Assembly: GCF_051201015.1 (NCBI RefSeq)
Contig: NZ_JBPEHI010000018.1
DNA length: 64,000 bases
From: Petrimonas sulfuriphila
GTDB taxonomy: Bacteria > Bacteroidota > Bacteroidia > Bacteroidales > Dysgonomonadaceae
Direction: 5' to 3' (one strand)
A model generated the notes under the pieces. That model was not told the origin of the DNA. It was given only the letters and a program-made list of their open reading frames with translations, and did no database searches. Both the position numbers and the translations under genes were made by a program. Position 1 is the stretch's first letter. Every line of letters begins with the position of its first letter. Shown here one piece after another: positions 36,298-43,983 of the stretch.

Positions 36298-36959
36298 TGG
36301 CTAAAGAAGTGAAAAAAGAAAAAGCGGCAAAAGCCGCTGAACCCAAAGCTGAAGTTCAGAAAGAAGCTCAGGCTGCTGCTCCCCAAACAGAAGATCAGGG
36401 AAACAGAAGTACGGTTACTCTCAAAAAAGAATACGGGGAACGTATTGTGCCTGCCCTAATGAAGGAATTTGGATACAAATCCGTTATGCAGGCTCCCAAG
36501 CTCGAAAAAATTGTTATCAACCAGGGATTGGGTATAGGAGTGGCTGACAAAAAAATTATCGAAACGGCAATCAACGAACTAACGGCAATCACCGGTCAGA
36601 AAGCAGTGGCAACCTATTCGAGAAAAGATATCTCCAATTTCAAGTTACGTAAGAAAATGGCTATCGGAGCTCGTGTAACGTTGCGTCACGATAAAATGTA
36701 TGAATTCCTCGAAAGACTTATCCGCGTTGCGTTGCCACGTATTCGTGACTTCAGGGGTATTGAAGGGAAACTTGATGGAAGAGGAAACTACACCCTGGGG
36801 ATCCAGGAACAGATTATCTTTCCTGAAATCAATATCGACAGCATCTCCCGTTTGCTGGGAATGAACATTACGTTCGTTACCTCTGCAGCAACCGACGAAG
36901 AAGGTTATGCTCTCCTCAGAGAATTTGGATTACCGTTTAGAACAGAAAAAAACAAGTAA
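36297..36959 (+). CDS. rplE: 50S ribosomal protein L5 with N-terminal extension
   Basis: 220 residues against the usual 179-185. The normal L5 begins near residue 37 (RSTVTLKKEYGERIVPALM). The first 36 residues are Lys/Ala/Glu/Gln-rich and probably disordered (AKEVKKEKAAKAAEPKAEV). The start is fixed by its one-base overlap with the rplX stop; no other ATG lies before the core, so the extension is genuinely encoded. L5 binds 5S rRNA and bridges to the 30S head. The core motifs (KLEKIVINQGLG, DFRGI) are intact. Three bp before rpsN. Confidence 0.96.
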   Translation: MAKEVKKEKAAKAAEPKAEVQKEAQAAAPQTEDQGNRSTVTLKKEYGERIVPALMKEFGYKSVMQAPKLEKIVINQGLGIGVADKKIIETAINELTAITGQKAVATYSRKDISNFKLRKKMAIGARVTLRHDKMYEFLERLIRVALPRIRDFRGIEGKLDGRGNYTLGIQEQIIFPEINIDSISRLLGMNITFVTSAATDEEGYALLREFGLPFRTEKNK

Positions 36960-36962
36960 GAA

Positions 36963-37232
36963 ATGGCAAAAGAATCAATGAAAGCCCGCGAGGTGAAAAG
37001 AGCTAAAATGGTTGCCCGTTATGCCGAAAAAAGAGCAAAATATTTGGCTGAAGGTGATTACGAAGCACTTCAAACCATCCCTAAAAATGCGTCTCCCGTC
37101 CGTTTGCACAACCGTTGCAATTTAACCGGACGTCCCAAAGGCTATATGCGCCAGTTTGGATTATCACGCATTCAGTTCAGGGAAATGGCATCGAAAGGAC
37201 TTATACCCGGAGTGAAAAAAGCAAGCTGGTAA
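36963..37232 (+). CDS. rpsN: 30S ribosomal protein S14 (zinc-free form)
   Basis: 89 residues, the long form without a CXXC zinc ribbon; only one Cys is present (HNRCNLTGRPKGYMRQFGLSR). This means no zinc-dependent paralogue switch at this locus. Three bp after rplE. A 70-bp gap with a palindrome follows. Confidence 0.97.
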   Translation: MAKESMKAREVKRAKMVARYAEKRAKYLAEGDYEALQTIPKNASPVRLHNRCNLTGRPKGYMRQFGLSRIQFREMASKGLIPGVKKASW

Positions 37233-37263
37233 AATACAGTGCAATAACGAAGTTTTATTAAAT

Positions 37264-37287
37264 ATTGTCCCGACAGTCGGGATCAAT
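37264..37287. repeat. Palindrome in the rpsN-rpsH spacer
   Basis: ATTG-T-CCCGA-CAG-TCGGG-AT-CAAT: a 5-bp GC stem around a 3-nt loop, extended by a 4-bp AT stem. It is 16 bp upstream of the rpsH ATG. In E. coli S8 represses its operon by binding an mRNA helix, though near rplE; here the hairpin lies just before S8, so a control role is possible. A dispersed palindromic repeat is the alternative. Confidence 0.45.
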
Positions 37288-37302
37288 TTAAATTTTTTTA
37301 TA

Positions 37303-37698
37303 ATGACAGATCCAATAGCAGATTATTTGACGCGGTTGAGAAATGCTATCCAGGCGAAGCATCGTGTGGTAGAAATTCCCGCATCAAACTTGAAAAGAGA
37401 CATCACAAAGATTCTCTTTGACAAAGGCTACATCCTTAATTATAAGTTTGTAGAGGACGGACCGCAAGGCTCTATTATGATTGCCTTGAAATACGATCCG
37501 GTAAATAAAGTGAATGCGATCAAAAAACTGATTCGCATATCTTCACCCGGGTTACGTCGGTATACCGGTTATAAGAATATGCCCCGGGTACTGAACGGTT
37601 TGGGTATTGCCATATTATCTACTTCAAAAGGAGTAATGACGGATAAAGAAGCTGCCGTTCAGAAAATCGGCGGTGAAGTATTGTGTTACGTTTATTAA
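37303..37698 (+). CDS. rpsH: 30S ribosomal protein S8
   Basis: 131 residues. Starts MTDPIADYLTRLRNAI and has the C-terminal RNA-binding segment GLGIAILSTSKGVMTDKEA and GGEVLCYVY. Binds helix 21 of 16S rRNA and is a known translational repressor of the spc operon in E. coli. Preceded by a 70-bp gap with a palindrome, followed by rplF after 18 bp. Confidence 0.98.
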   Translation: MTDPIADYLTRLRNAIQAKHRVVEIPASNLKRDITKILFDKGYILNYKFVEDGPQGSIMIALKYDPVNKVNAIKKLIRISSPGLRRYTGYKNMPRVLNGLGIAILSTSKGVMTDKEAAVQKIGGEVLCYVY

Positions 37699-37702
37699 TT
37701 TC

Positions 37703-37708
37703 AGGAGG
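37703..37708 (+). promoter_or_regulatory. Strong Shine-Dalgarno site (AGGAGG) before rplF
   Basis: AGGAGG eight bases upstream of the rplF ATG at 37717. Most genes of this window have no such site, as expected for Bacteroidetes, so a full match here is notable. Confidence 0.6.
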
Positions 37709-37716
37709 AGAATAGT

Positions 37717-38271
37717 ATGTCAAGAATAGGAAAATTGCCCATTTCATTGCCTTCCGGCGTTGCAGTAACGGTGGGAGAAGATAACGTGATTACGTTGAAA
37801 GGCCCTAAAGGAGAACTAAAACAACACGTGAACCCTGATATGAAAGTAGAGGTTGAAAACGGTGTCTTAACCGTTATCAGGCCTACCGACGATAGAGAAC
37901 ACAGAGCCATGCACGGGTTATACCGTTCTTTGCTCCACAATATGGTGATTGGCGTTTCGGAAGGATTTCGCAAGGAACTGGAGCTTGTTGGTGTTGGATA
38001 CCGTGTAACCAATAACGGACAAATTCTGGAATTATCACTTGGTTATACCCACAACATATTCCTGGAATTACCCCAGGAGATTAAAGTGGAAACCAAGATG
38101 GAAAGGAACAAGAATCCGCTTATTATTTTGGAGTCTTCCGATAAGCAATTGCTCGGACAGGTTTGTGCAAAAATTCGTTCATTCCGCAAACCCGAACCTT
38201 ACAAAGGTAAAGGTATTAAATTTGTTGGTGAACAAATCCGTCGCAAATCGGGTAAGACAGCAGGTAAATAA
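37717..38271 (+). CDS. rplF: 50S ribosomal protein L6
   Basis: 184 residues made of two similar domains. Starts MSRIGKLPISLPSGV and ends in the conserved IRSFRKPEPYKGKGIKFVGE. Lies near the factor-binding site. Preceded by a rare strong Shine-Dalgarno site. 21 bp before rplR. Confidence 0.98.
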   Translation: MSRIGKLPISLPSGVAVTVGEDNVITLKGPKGELKQHVNPDMKVEVENGVLTVIRPTDDREHRAMHGLYRSLLHNMVIGVSEGFRKELELVGVGYRVTNNGQILELSLGYTHNIFLELPQEIKVETKMERNKNPLIILESSDKQLLGQVCAKIRSFRKPEPYKGKGIKFVGEQIRRKSGKTAGK

Positions 38272-38292
38272 TTTACGTAAACAGAAATCGCT

Positions 38293-38637
38293 ATGTTAAC
38301 AAAAACAGAAAGAAGACTAAAGATTAAGACTCGTGTTCGCGGTAAGATCAGCGGGACCAAGGAGTGTCCGCGTTTGTCCGTGTTCAGGAGTAATAAACAA
38401 ATATACGCGCAGGTTATCGATGATATTAATGGAGTTACGCTGGCATCGGCTTCATCTTTGAAAGTGGAAGAAAAACTTCCCAAAAAAGAAATAGCTGCAA
38501 AAGTTGGCGAGATGATTGCCAGCAACGCTAAAGAAGCCGGGGTTGAGAAGGTAGCATTCGACAGAAACGGTTACTTATATCATGGACGTATAAAAGAATT
38601 GGCTGATGCCGCTCGTAAAGGAGGACTTAAATTTTAA
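38293..38637 (+). CDS. rplR: 50S ribosomal protein L18
   Basis: 114 residues. Binds 5S rRNA together with L5 and L25. Shows RLKIKTRVRGKISGT, RLSVFRSNKQIYAQVIDD and the C-terminal FDRNGYLYHGRIKELADAAR. Six bp before rpsE. Confidence 0.98.
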   Translation: MLTKTERRLKIKTRVRGKISGTKECPRLSVFRSNKQIYAQVIDDINGVTLASASSLKVEEKLPKKEIAAKVGEMIASNAKEAGVEKVAFDRNGYLYHGRIKELADAARKGGLKF

Positions 38638-38643
38638 ACAACT

Positions 38644-39162
38644 ATGACAGGAACAGATAGAAGAGTAAAATCGACAAACGATTTAGAGTTGAAGGACAGG
38701 CTAGTGGCTATCAATCGTACTACCAAGGTAACAAAAGGAGGTCGTACATTCACATTTGCTGCTATGGTTGTAGTTGGAAACGAAGACGGTATTATTGGCT
38801 GGGGATTGGGTAAAGCCGGTGAGGTGACTACTGCTATTGCTAAAGGTGTTGAAGCAGCCAAAAAGAACTTGATGAAAGTTCCCGTTTACAAAGGGACTAT
38901 CCCTCACGAACAATCTGCCCGTTTCGGCGGAGCCGAAGTTTTTCTGAAACCAGCCTTTACCGGAACAGGAGTAAAAGCAGGGGGGGCCATGCGTGCCGTG
39001 TTGGAAAGTGCAGGAATTACCGATATTCTGGCGAAATCGAAAGGATCGTCAAATCCTCACAACCTGGTAAAAGCCACCATTGAAGCGTTGTGCGAACTGA
39101 GAGATCCCATTACTGTTTCTCAAAATCGCGGAGTTAGTTTAGAAAAAGTATTTAACGGATAA
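38644..39162 (+). CDS. rpsE: 30S ribosomal protein S5
   Basis: 172 residues. Decoding-fidelity protein. The double-stranded RNA-binding part is at 15-80 (DRLVAINRTTKVTKGGRTFTFAA) and the spectinomycin loop region looks normal. The second domain has GGAMRAVLESAGITDILAKS. 18 bp before rpmD. Confidence 0.98.
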   Translation: MTGTDRRVKSTNDLELKDRLVAINRTTKVTKGGRTFTFAAMVVVGNEDGIIGWGLGKAGEVTTAIAKGVEAAKKNLMKVPVYKGTIPHEQSARFGGAEVFLKPAFTGTGVKAGGAMRAVLESAGITDILAKSKGSSNPHNLVKATIEALCELRDPITVSQNRGVSLEKVFNG

Positions 39163-39180
39163 AAACGGAAGGATTTTGAA

Positions 39181-39357
39181 ATGGCTACTATAAAAGTAAA
39201 ACAGACTACCAGCAGAATAAACTGCCCTAAAATTCAGAAAAAAACGTTAGATGCGTTAGGATTGACGAAAATGAACAAAGTGGTTGAACATGAAGATAAC
39301 CCTACTATTAGAGGCCTTATCCGTAAAGTTCATCATTTAGTAACGATTGTAGAATAA
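39181..39357 (+). CDS. rpmD: 50S ribosomal protein L30
   Basis: A 58-residue ORF, ATG 39181 to TAA 39355-39357, found by reading the gap between rpsE and rplO. It begins MATIKVKQTTSRINCPKIQK, then has TLDALGLTKMNKVVEHEDNP and ends LIRKVHHLVTIVE, the L30 pattern. Eighteen bp after rpsE and 31 bp before rplO, its normal place in the spc operon. Confidence 0.96.
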   Translation: MATIKVKQTTSRINCPKIQKKTLDALGLTKMNKVVEHEDNPTIRGLIRKVHHLVTIVE

Positions 39358-39388
39358 ATTAGTTTATAACGATAAAATATAGATAATA

Positions 39389-39835
39389 ATGAATTTATCG
39401 AACTTAAAACCCGCTGAAGGCGCAACCAAAACCCGCAAAAGAATCGGACGCGGATCGGGATCGGGCAGAGGAGGTACTTCGACAAGAGGACACAAAGGAC
39501 AAAAATCAAGATCGGGTTATTCCAGAAAAACCGGATTTGAGGGAGGACAGATGCCTTTACAGCGTCGCGTACCTAAATTCGGATTTAATCCACTGAGCAG
39601 AGTTGAATACAAAGCCATCAACATTGAAACACTTCAGGTATTGGCCGATTCTCAGAAAATAGAAAAGATAACTCCGGAGGTATTGATCAATGCCGGCCTT
39701 ATTTCCCGAAAACACTTGGTTAAAATTCTTGGAAGAGGAACACTTTCGGCAAAATTGGAAGTTGAAGCTCACGCTTTCTCCAAGGCTGCGGAACAAGCTA
39801 TTTCTTCTGCAGGAGGTACAGCCGTAAAACTCTGA
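39389..39835 (+). CDS. rplO: 50S ribosomal protein L15
   Basis: 148 residues. Extended Gly/Arg-rich N-terminus (RIGRGSGSGRGGTSTRGHKG, about 19-38) and a globular C-terminus (VEAHAFSKAAEQAISSAGG). Joins late in 50S assembly. Four bp before secY. Confidence 0.98.
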   Translation: MNLSNLKPAEGATKTRKRIGRGSGSGRGGTSTRGHKGQKSRSGYSRKTGFEGGQMPLQRRVPKFGFNPLSRVEYKAINIETLQVLADSQKIEKITPEVLINAGLISRKHLVKILGRGTLSAKLEVEAHAFSKAAEQAISSAGGTAVKL

Positions 39836-39839
39836 AAAA

Positions 39840-41162
39840 ATGGGATTTGTACAGACAGTAAAAAATATTTGGAAAATTGAAGACCTGCGGATGAGGTTAC
39901 TCATCACGGTGGGTTTTATAGCCATATACCGGTTCGGTTCATTTGTCGTACTTCCGGGTGTTAACCCGCTGCAACTCGAGGCCTTACAGGCCAATGCAAG
40001 CTCAGGTCTGCTGGGATTGCTCGATATGTTCTCGGGAGGTGCGTTTGCGAACGCTTCAATTTTTGCGTTGGGAATTATGCCCTACATCTCTGCCTCCATC
40101 GTGATGCAGTTGTTGGGTATTGCCGTTCCGGCTTTCCAGAAAATGCAACGCGAAGGAGAAAGTGGACGTACGAAGATGAACCAGTATACCCGTTATCTGA
40201 CGGTTGCCATTTTGCTTTTTCAAGGGCCCGCTTATATCTACGGAGCTTTGGGATCGGCAATTCCGGGAGGATTGTTTGACTGGGTAATTCCTTCAACCGT
40301 TATTCTCGCCGGTGGCAGTATGTTTGTGCTGTGGCTGGGAGAAAGAATTACCGACAAAGGTATTGGTAACGGTATTTCCTTTATCATCCTGATTGGTATT
40401 ATTGCCCGTCTGCCGCATGCTTTGGTCGCTGAGTTCGACCGGTTGCTCAATGCTCCCGGGGGATTGGTGCTCTTCCTGCTCGAAATCATTTTCCTGATGG
40501 TGGTTATAGCCGGAGCGATTATGTTGGTACAAGGCACGAGAAAGATACCTGTACAGTATGCCAAACGTATTGTGGGTAACAAGCAATACGGTGGTGTGCG
40601 CCAGTATATCCCTCTAAAAGTGAATGCAGCTAACGTAATGCCTATCATCTTTGCACAGGCGATTATGTTTATACCGCTTACTATTGCTCAGTTCTCAGTA
40701 GGAGAGGGCGGCGGTTTTTGGGCTTCGCTGATGAATTACACCAGTTTTTCGTATAATTTCATCTTTGCGTTGCTGATTATTGCTTTCACCTATTTCTATA
40801 CGGCAATTACCGTTAATCCTATTCAAATGGCAGAAGACCTGAAGAGAAACAACGGCTTTATTCCCGGTGTAAAACCCGGTAAAAGGACGGCGGAGTACAT
40901 CGATCTTGTCATGTCAAGGATCACGTTTCCTGGGTCAATTTTCTTGGCATTGGTAGCTATTATGCCTGCTTTTGCTGGAATTACCGGGATAAATTCGCAG
41001 TTTGCACAATTTTTCGGAGGAACCTCGTTGCTGATTCTTGTTGGAGTAGTGCTCGACACCTTGCAACAGATAGAAAGTCACTTGCTGATGCGTCATTACG
41101 ATGGTTTCCTTAAATCGGGAGCTAAAATTAAAGGCCGGTCCGGCTCAATTGCAGCTTATTAA
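39840..41162 (+). CDS. secY: Preprotein translocase subunit SecY
   Basis: 440 residues and about ten membrane segments. Central channel of the Sec translocon. Family marks: GSFVVLPGVNP near the first segment, the plug region GLLGLLDMFSGGAFANASIFALGIMPYI, and the cytoplasmic loop with RRNGFIPG-like RNNGFIPGVKPGKRTAEYI. Four bp after rplO, probably coupled. Adenylate kinase, which follows secY in many bacteria, is not here. Confidence 0.98.
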   Translation: MGFVQTVKNIWKIEDLRMRLLITVGFIAIYRFGSFVVLPGVNPLQLEALQANASSGLLGLLDMFSGGAFANASIFALGIMPYISASIVMQLLGIAVPAFQKMQREGESGRTKMNQYTRYLTVAILLFQGPAYIYGALGSAIPGGLFDWVIPSTVILAGGSMFVLWLGERITDKGIGNGISFIILIGIIARLPHALVAEFDRLLNAPGGLVLFLLEIIFLMVVIAGAIMLVQGTRKIPVQYAKRIVGNKQYGGVRQYIPLKVNAANVMPIIFAQAIMFIPLTIAQFSVGEGGGFWASLMNYTSFSYNFIFALLIIAFTYFYTAITVNPIQMAEDLKRNNGFIPGVKPGKRTAEYIDLVMSRITFPGSIFLALVAIMPAFAGITGINSQFAQFFGGTSLLILVGVVLDTLQQIESHLLMRHYDGFLKSGAKIKGRSGSIAAY

Positions 41163-41177
41163 GTTTCTGGCGAATAA

Positions 41178-41969
41178 ATGGGGATGAATAGTAGAACGAT
41201 CATACTGAAAACCGACGAAGAAATCGAATTGATGCGTCAAAGCAACCGTTTGGTAGGAATGACTCTGGGAGAGCTTTCCAAACACATCAAACCCGGGGTG
41301 ACGACACTTCAACTCGACAAAATTGCGGAAGAGTTTATCAGGGATCACGGAGCTATCCCCACCTTTTTAGGATACGGCGGTTTTCCTAATTCCATTTGTG
41401 CTTCGGTAAATGAAAAAGTGGTGCACGGAATTCCCAACAATCACCCTTTGCAAGAGGGCGACATCATATCCATTGATTGCGGTACAAACAAACAGGGATA
41501 TTGTGGCGATTCGGCATACACGTTCTGCGTGGGAGAGGTAAGAGAAGAGATTAAACAATTACTTAACGTTACCAAAGAAGCGCTTTACAAAGGCATCGAA
41601 CAGGCCTGTCACGATAAGAGAGTGGGAGACATCGGTTTCACTATACAAACTTATTGTGAGTCACACGGTTATTCGGTTGTAAGGGAATTGGTTGGTCACG
41701 GAATAGGCAGAGACATGCACGAAGCACCCGAAGTGCCGAACTACGGCAGAAAAGGGACAGGTCCGTTATTGAAAAACGGAATGTGCATTGCTATTGAACC
41801 GATGATCAATATGGGAAGTAAAAATGTGGTGTTTGAAAACGACGGATGGACGGTTCGAACCAAAGACCGCAAACCATCGGCACATTTTGAACACACTGTA
41901 GCTATCCGAAACGGGAAAGCCGATATTTTATCGACATTTGAGTTTATTCAGGAAACAAGCAACAATTAA
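41178..41969 (+). CDS. map: Methionine aminopeptidase type I
   Basis: Removes the initiator Met from new proteins. 263 residues, type Ia without an N-terminal extension. Metal ligands are visible: Asp in SIDCGT, Asp in CGDSAYTF, His in VGHGIGRDMHE, Glu in AIEPMINMG and Glu in HFEHTVA. Another Met at residue 3 (MNSRTIILK) could be the start. It is 15 bp after secY and 11 bp before infA. Confidence 0.97.
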   Translation: MGMNSRTIILKTDEEIELMRQSNRLVGMTLGELSKHIKPGVTTLQLDKIAEEFIRDHGAIPTFLGYGGFPNSICASVNEKVVHGIPNNHPLQEGDIISIDCGTNKQGYCGDSAYTFCVGEVREEIKQLLNVTKEALYKGIEQACHDKRVGDIGFTIQTYCESHGYSVVRELVGHGIGRDMHEAPEVPNYGRKGTGPLLKNGMCIAIEPMINMGSKNVVFENDGWTVRTKDRKPSAHFEHTVAIRNGKADILSTFEFIQETSNN

Positions 41970-41980
41970 AAAGAGCGGAA

Positions 41981-42199
41981 ATGGCTAAACAAACAGCAAT
42001 TGAACAAGACGGAACAATAGTAGAAGCATTGTCTAATGCTATGTTCCGTGTAGAATTAGAAAACGGACATGAAATTACCGCACACATCTCGGGGAAAATG
42101 CGTATGCATTACATCCGGATTTTACCCGGAGACAGAGTGCGAGTAGAAATGTCGCCTTACGATCTTTCGAAAGGAAGGATTTCATTCAGATATAAATAA
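41981..42199 (+). CDS. infA: Translation initiation factor IF-1
   Basis: 72 residues, one S1-like OB fold. Starts MAKQTAIEQDGTIVEALSNAMFRVELENGHEITAHISGKMR and ends SPYDLSKGRISFRYK. Blocks the A site during initiation. Usual position between map and rpmJ. Confidence 0.98.
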   Translation: MAKQTAIEQDGTIVEALSNAMFRVELENGHEITAHISGKMRMHYIRILPGDRVRVEMSPYDLSKGRISFRYK

Positions 42200-42209
42200 A
42201 ACAAGAAAA

Positions 42210-42281
42210 TTAGATATCAGATAATAGACGTCGGACCATAATTGTCTAAAATCTAAAATCTGATGTCTGACATCTAAAAAA
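42210..42281. repeat. Imperfect palindromic repeat, copy 1, in the infA-rpmJ spacer
   Basis: Pairs: TTAGAT (42210-42215) with ATCTAA (42272-42277), ATCAGAT (42216-42222) with ATCTGAT (42258-42264), TAGAC (42225-42229) with GTCTA (42244-42248). Three words recur in the region 54771-54828 in the same order with few changes: TAGACGTCGGAC, TGTCTAAAATCTAAAATCT, GTCTGACATCTAAAA. It does not break an ORF and is likely a dispersed intergenic element. Confidence 0.65.
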
Positions 42282-42288
42282 TACAAAT

Positions 42289-42405
42289 ATGAAAGTAAGA
42301 GCATCTTTAAAAAAACGTACGGCTGACTGTAAAATTGTTCGCAGAAAAGGCCGTTTATACATTATCAACAAAAAGAATCCCAAGTTCAAACAACGTCAGG
42401 GATAA
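42289..42405 (+). CDS. rpmJ: 50S ribosomal protein L36 (zinc-free form)
   Basis: A 38-residue ORF below the usual size cut-off: ATG 42289-42291, TAA 42403-42405. Begins MKVRASLKKR and ends KNPKFKQRQG. The zinc ligands of the usual form (Cys11, Cys27, His33) are replaced; only Cys14 remains, so this is the zinc-independent type. Lies between infA and rpsM as in other bacteria, after an 89-bp spacer with a repeat. Confidence 0.95.
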   Translation: MKVRASLKKRTADCKIVRRKGRLYIINKKNPKFKQRQG

Positions 42406-42435
42406 GATTAAAAAATAACAATTTAAAAAAATTAT

Positions 42436-42816
42436 ATGGCTATAAGAATTGTAGGGGTCGATTTGCCGCAAAATAAGAGAGGCGAGGTAGCGTTAACTTA
42501 TATCTATGGCATCGGACGCAGCTCGGCAAACAGTATTTTAGCTAAAGCCGAAGTGGATAGAGATATCAAAGTAAAAGATTGGACAGACGATCAGGCAGCA
42601 CGTATTCGTGAGATTATTTCAACCGAATACAAAGTGGAAGGAGATCTTCGCTCTGAAGTACAGTTGAACATTAAACGACTGATGGATATCGGCTGCTACC
42701 GTGGTATCCGCCATCGTATCGGGTTACCTGTCCGCGGACAAAGCACCAAGAACAATGCACGTACGCGAAAAGGAAGAAAGAAAACCGTTGCTAATAAGAA
42801 AAAAGCTACTAAATAA
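42436..42816 (+). CDS. rpsM: 30S ribosomal protein S13
   Basis: 126 residues. Starts MAIRIVGVDLPQNKRGEVALTYIYGIG and contains GCYRGIRHRIGLPVRGQSTKNNARTRKG. Head protein that contacts the P-site tRNA and forms intersubunit bridges. First gene of the alpha-operon part, 12 bp before rpsK. Confidence 0.98.
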   Translation: MAIRIVGVDLPQNKRGEVALTYIYGIGRSSANSILAKAEVDRDIKVKDWTDDQAARIREIISTEYKVEGDLRSEVQLNIKRLMDIGCYRGIRHRIGLPVRGQSTKNNARTRKGRKKTVANKKKATK

Positions 42817-42828
42817 CAGATAAGGAAT

Positions 42829-43218
42829 ATGGCAAAAAGAACAGTTGCAGCAAAAAAGAGAAACGTTAAAGTAAGTGCCGAAGGACAGGCTCACATCTCT
42901 TCATCGTTCAATAACATCATTGTTTCATTAACCAACGATAACGGAGAAGTGATAAGCTGGTCATCAGCCGGAAAAATGGGCTTCAGAAGTTCTAAAAAGA
43001 ACACCCCTTACGCGGCTCAAATGGTGGCTTCAGACTGCGCTAAAGTGGCTTATGACCTGGGGCTCCGTAAGGTGAAAGCTTATGTGAAAGGTCCGGGAAA
43101 CGGCCGCGAGTCAGCTATCAGAACCATTCACGGTGCAGGAATTGAGGTGACCGAGATTGTAGACGTTACACCCATTCCTCACAATGGCTGTCGTCCACCC
43201 AAAGCTAGAAGAGTCTGA
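42829..43218 (+). CDS. rpsK: 30S ribosomal protein S11
   Basis: 129 residues. Contains SSFNNIIVSLTNDNGEVISWSSAGKMGF and VKGPGNGRESAIRTIHGAG, and ends in PHNGCRPPKARRV. Platform protein that lines the E site. It is followed by a 152-bp spacer with hairpins before rpsD. Confidence 0.98.
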   Translation: MAKRTVAAKKRNVKVSAEGQAHISSSFNNIIVSLTNDNGEVISWSSAGKMGFRSSKKNTPYAAQMVASDCAKVAYDLGLRKVKAYVKGPGNGRESAIRTIHGAGIEVTEIVDVTPIPHNGCRPPKARRV

Positions 43219-43370
43219 TCCGGTAGTTATTCGTCTGAACATCAAAAAAAAGTAAATAATCATAAGTTTCAATCATACAGAAACTTGAGCTGTGATTTGA
43301 TTACAATATACTTCTCTGTAATCGCGGCTGCACAGTTTAGGCTTCAGTAGAAAAAGTTTAATTTGTAAAA
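43219..43370 (+). promoter_or_regulatory. Structured spacer before rpsD, candidate S4 control region
   Basis: A 152-bp non-coding gap with two hairpins: AAGTTTC (43264-43270) with GAAACTT (43280-43286), then GATTACA (43299-43305) with TGTAATC (43317-43323) extended by CTGTG (43290-43294) with CACAG (43331-43335). S4 represses the alpha operon in E. coli and rpsD in Bacillus by binding structured leaders. Position fits; sequence identity with known S4 leaders was not seen. Confidence 0.4.
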
Positions 43371-43979
43371 ATGGCAAGATATACTGGTCCAAAAACAAAA
43401 ATCGCCCGAAAATTCGGTGAACCTATTTTCGGTCCCGATAAGGTTCTTTCTAAAAAGAACTACCCCCCGGGACAGCACGGAAATACACGTAGACGTAAAA
43501 CGTCGGAATACGGAATTCAGTTGCGTGAAAAACAACGTGCAAAATATACTTACGGAGTATTGGAAAAACAATTCCGGTTAACTTTCGAAAAAGCTGCCCG
43601 TAGCCGCGGTATTACAGGTGAAGTACTGCTTCAGTTATTGGAATCGCGTTTAGACAACGTCGTTTATCGATTAGGTATAGCACCTACAAGAGCAGCTGCC
43701 CGTCAGCTTGTATCGCACCGTCATATCACCGTAAATGGAAAAGTAGTAAACATTCCGTCGTATAGCGTGAGAGCCGGAGAAGTTGTCGGTGTGAGAGAAA
43801 AATCGAAATCGTTGGAAGTGATCTCAAATGCACTTACCGGTTTCAATCACAGTAAATATCCTTGGTTAGAGTGGGACAGAGCATCTATGAGCGGTAAGTT
43901 TCTGCATTTGCCCGAAAGAGCTGATATCCCCGAAAACATTAAAGAACAATTGATCGTAGAATTATATTCTAAACAATAA
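43371..43979 (+). CDS. rpsD: 30S ribosomal protein S4
   Basis: 202 residues. Starts MARYTGPKTKIARKFGEPIFG; the S4 RNA-binding domain is at about 92-155 (LESRLDNVVYRLGIAPTRAAARQLVSHRHI). No zinc-binding Cys. Primary 16S binder and fidelity protein. Preceded by a structured 152-bp spacer; 4 bp before rpoA. Confidence 0.98.
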   Translation: MARYTGPKTKIARKFGEPIFGPDKVLSKKNYPPGQHGNTRRRKTSEYGIQLREKQRAKYTYGVLEKQFRLTFEKAARSRGITGEVLLQLLESRLDNVVYRLGIAPTRAAARQLVSHRHITVNGKVVNIPSYSVRAGEVVGVREKSKSLEVISNALTGFNHSKYPWLEWDRASMSGKFLHLPERADIPENIKEQLIVELYSKQ

Positions 43980-43983
43980 TTTC

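Noticed and set aside
39836..41162. Expected adk gene after secY
   Set aside because: secY is followed after 15 bp by map; no adenylate kinase is present here, which is common enough not to be a finding.
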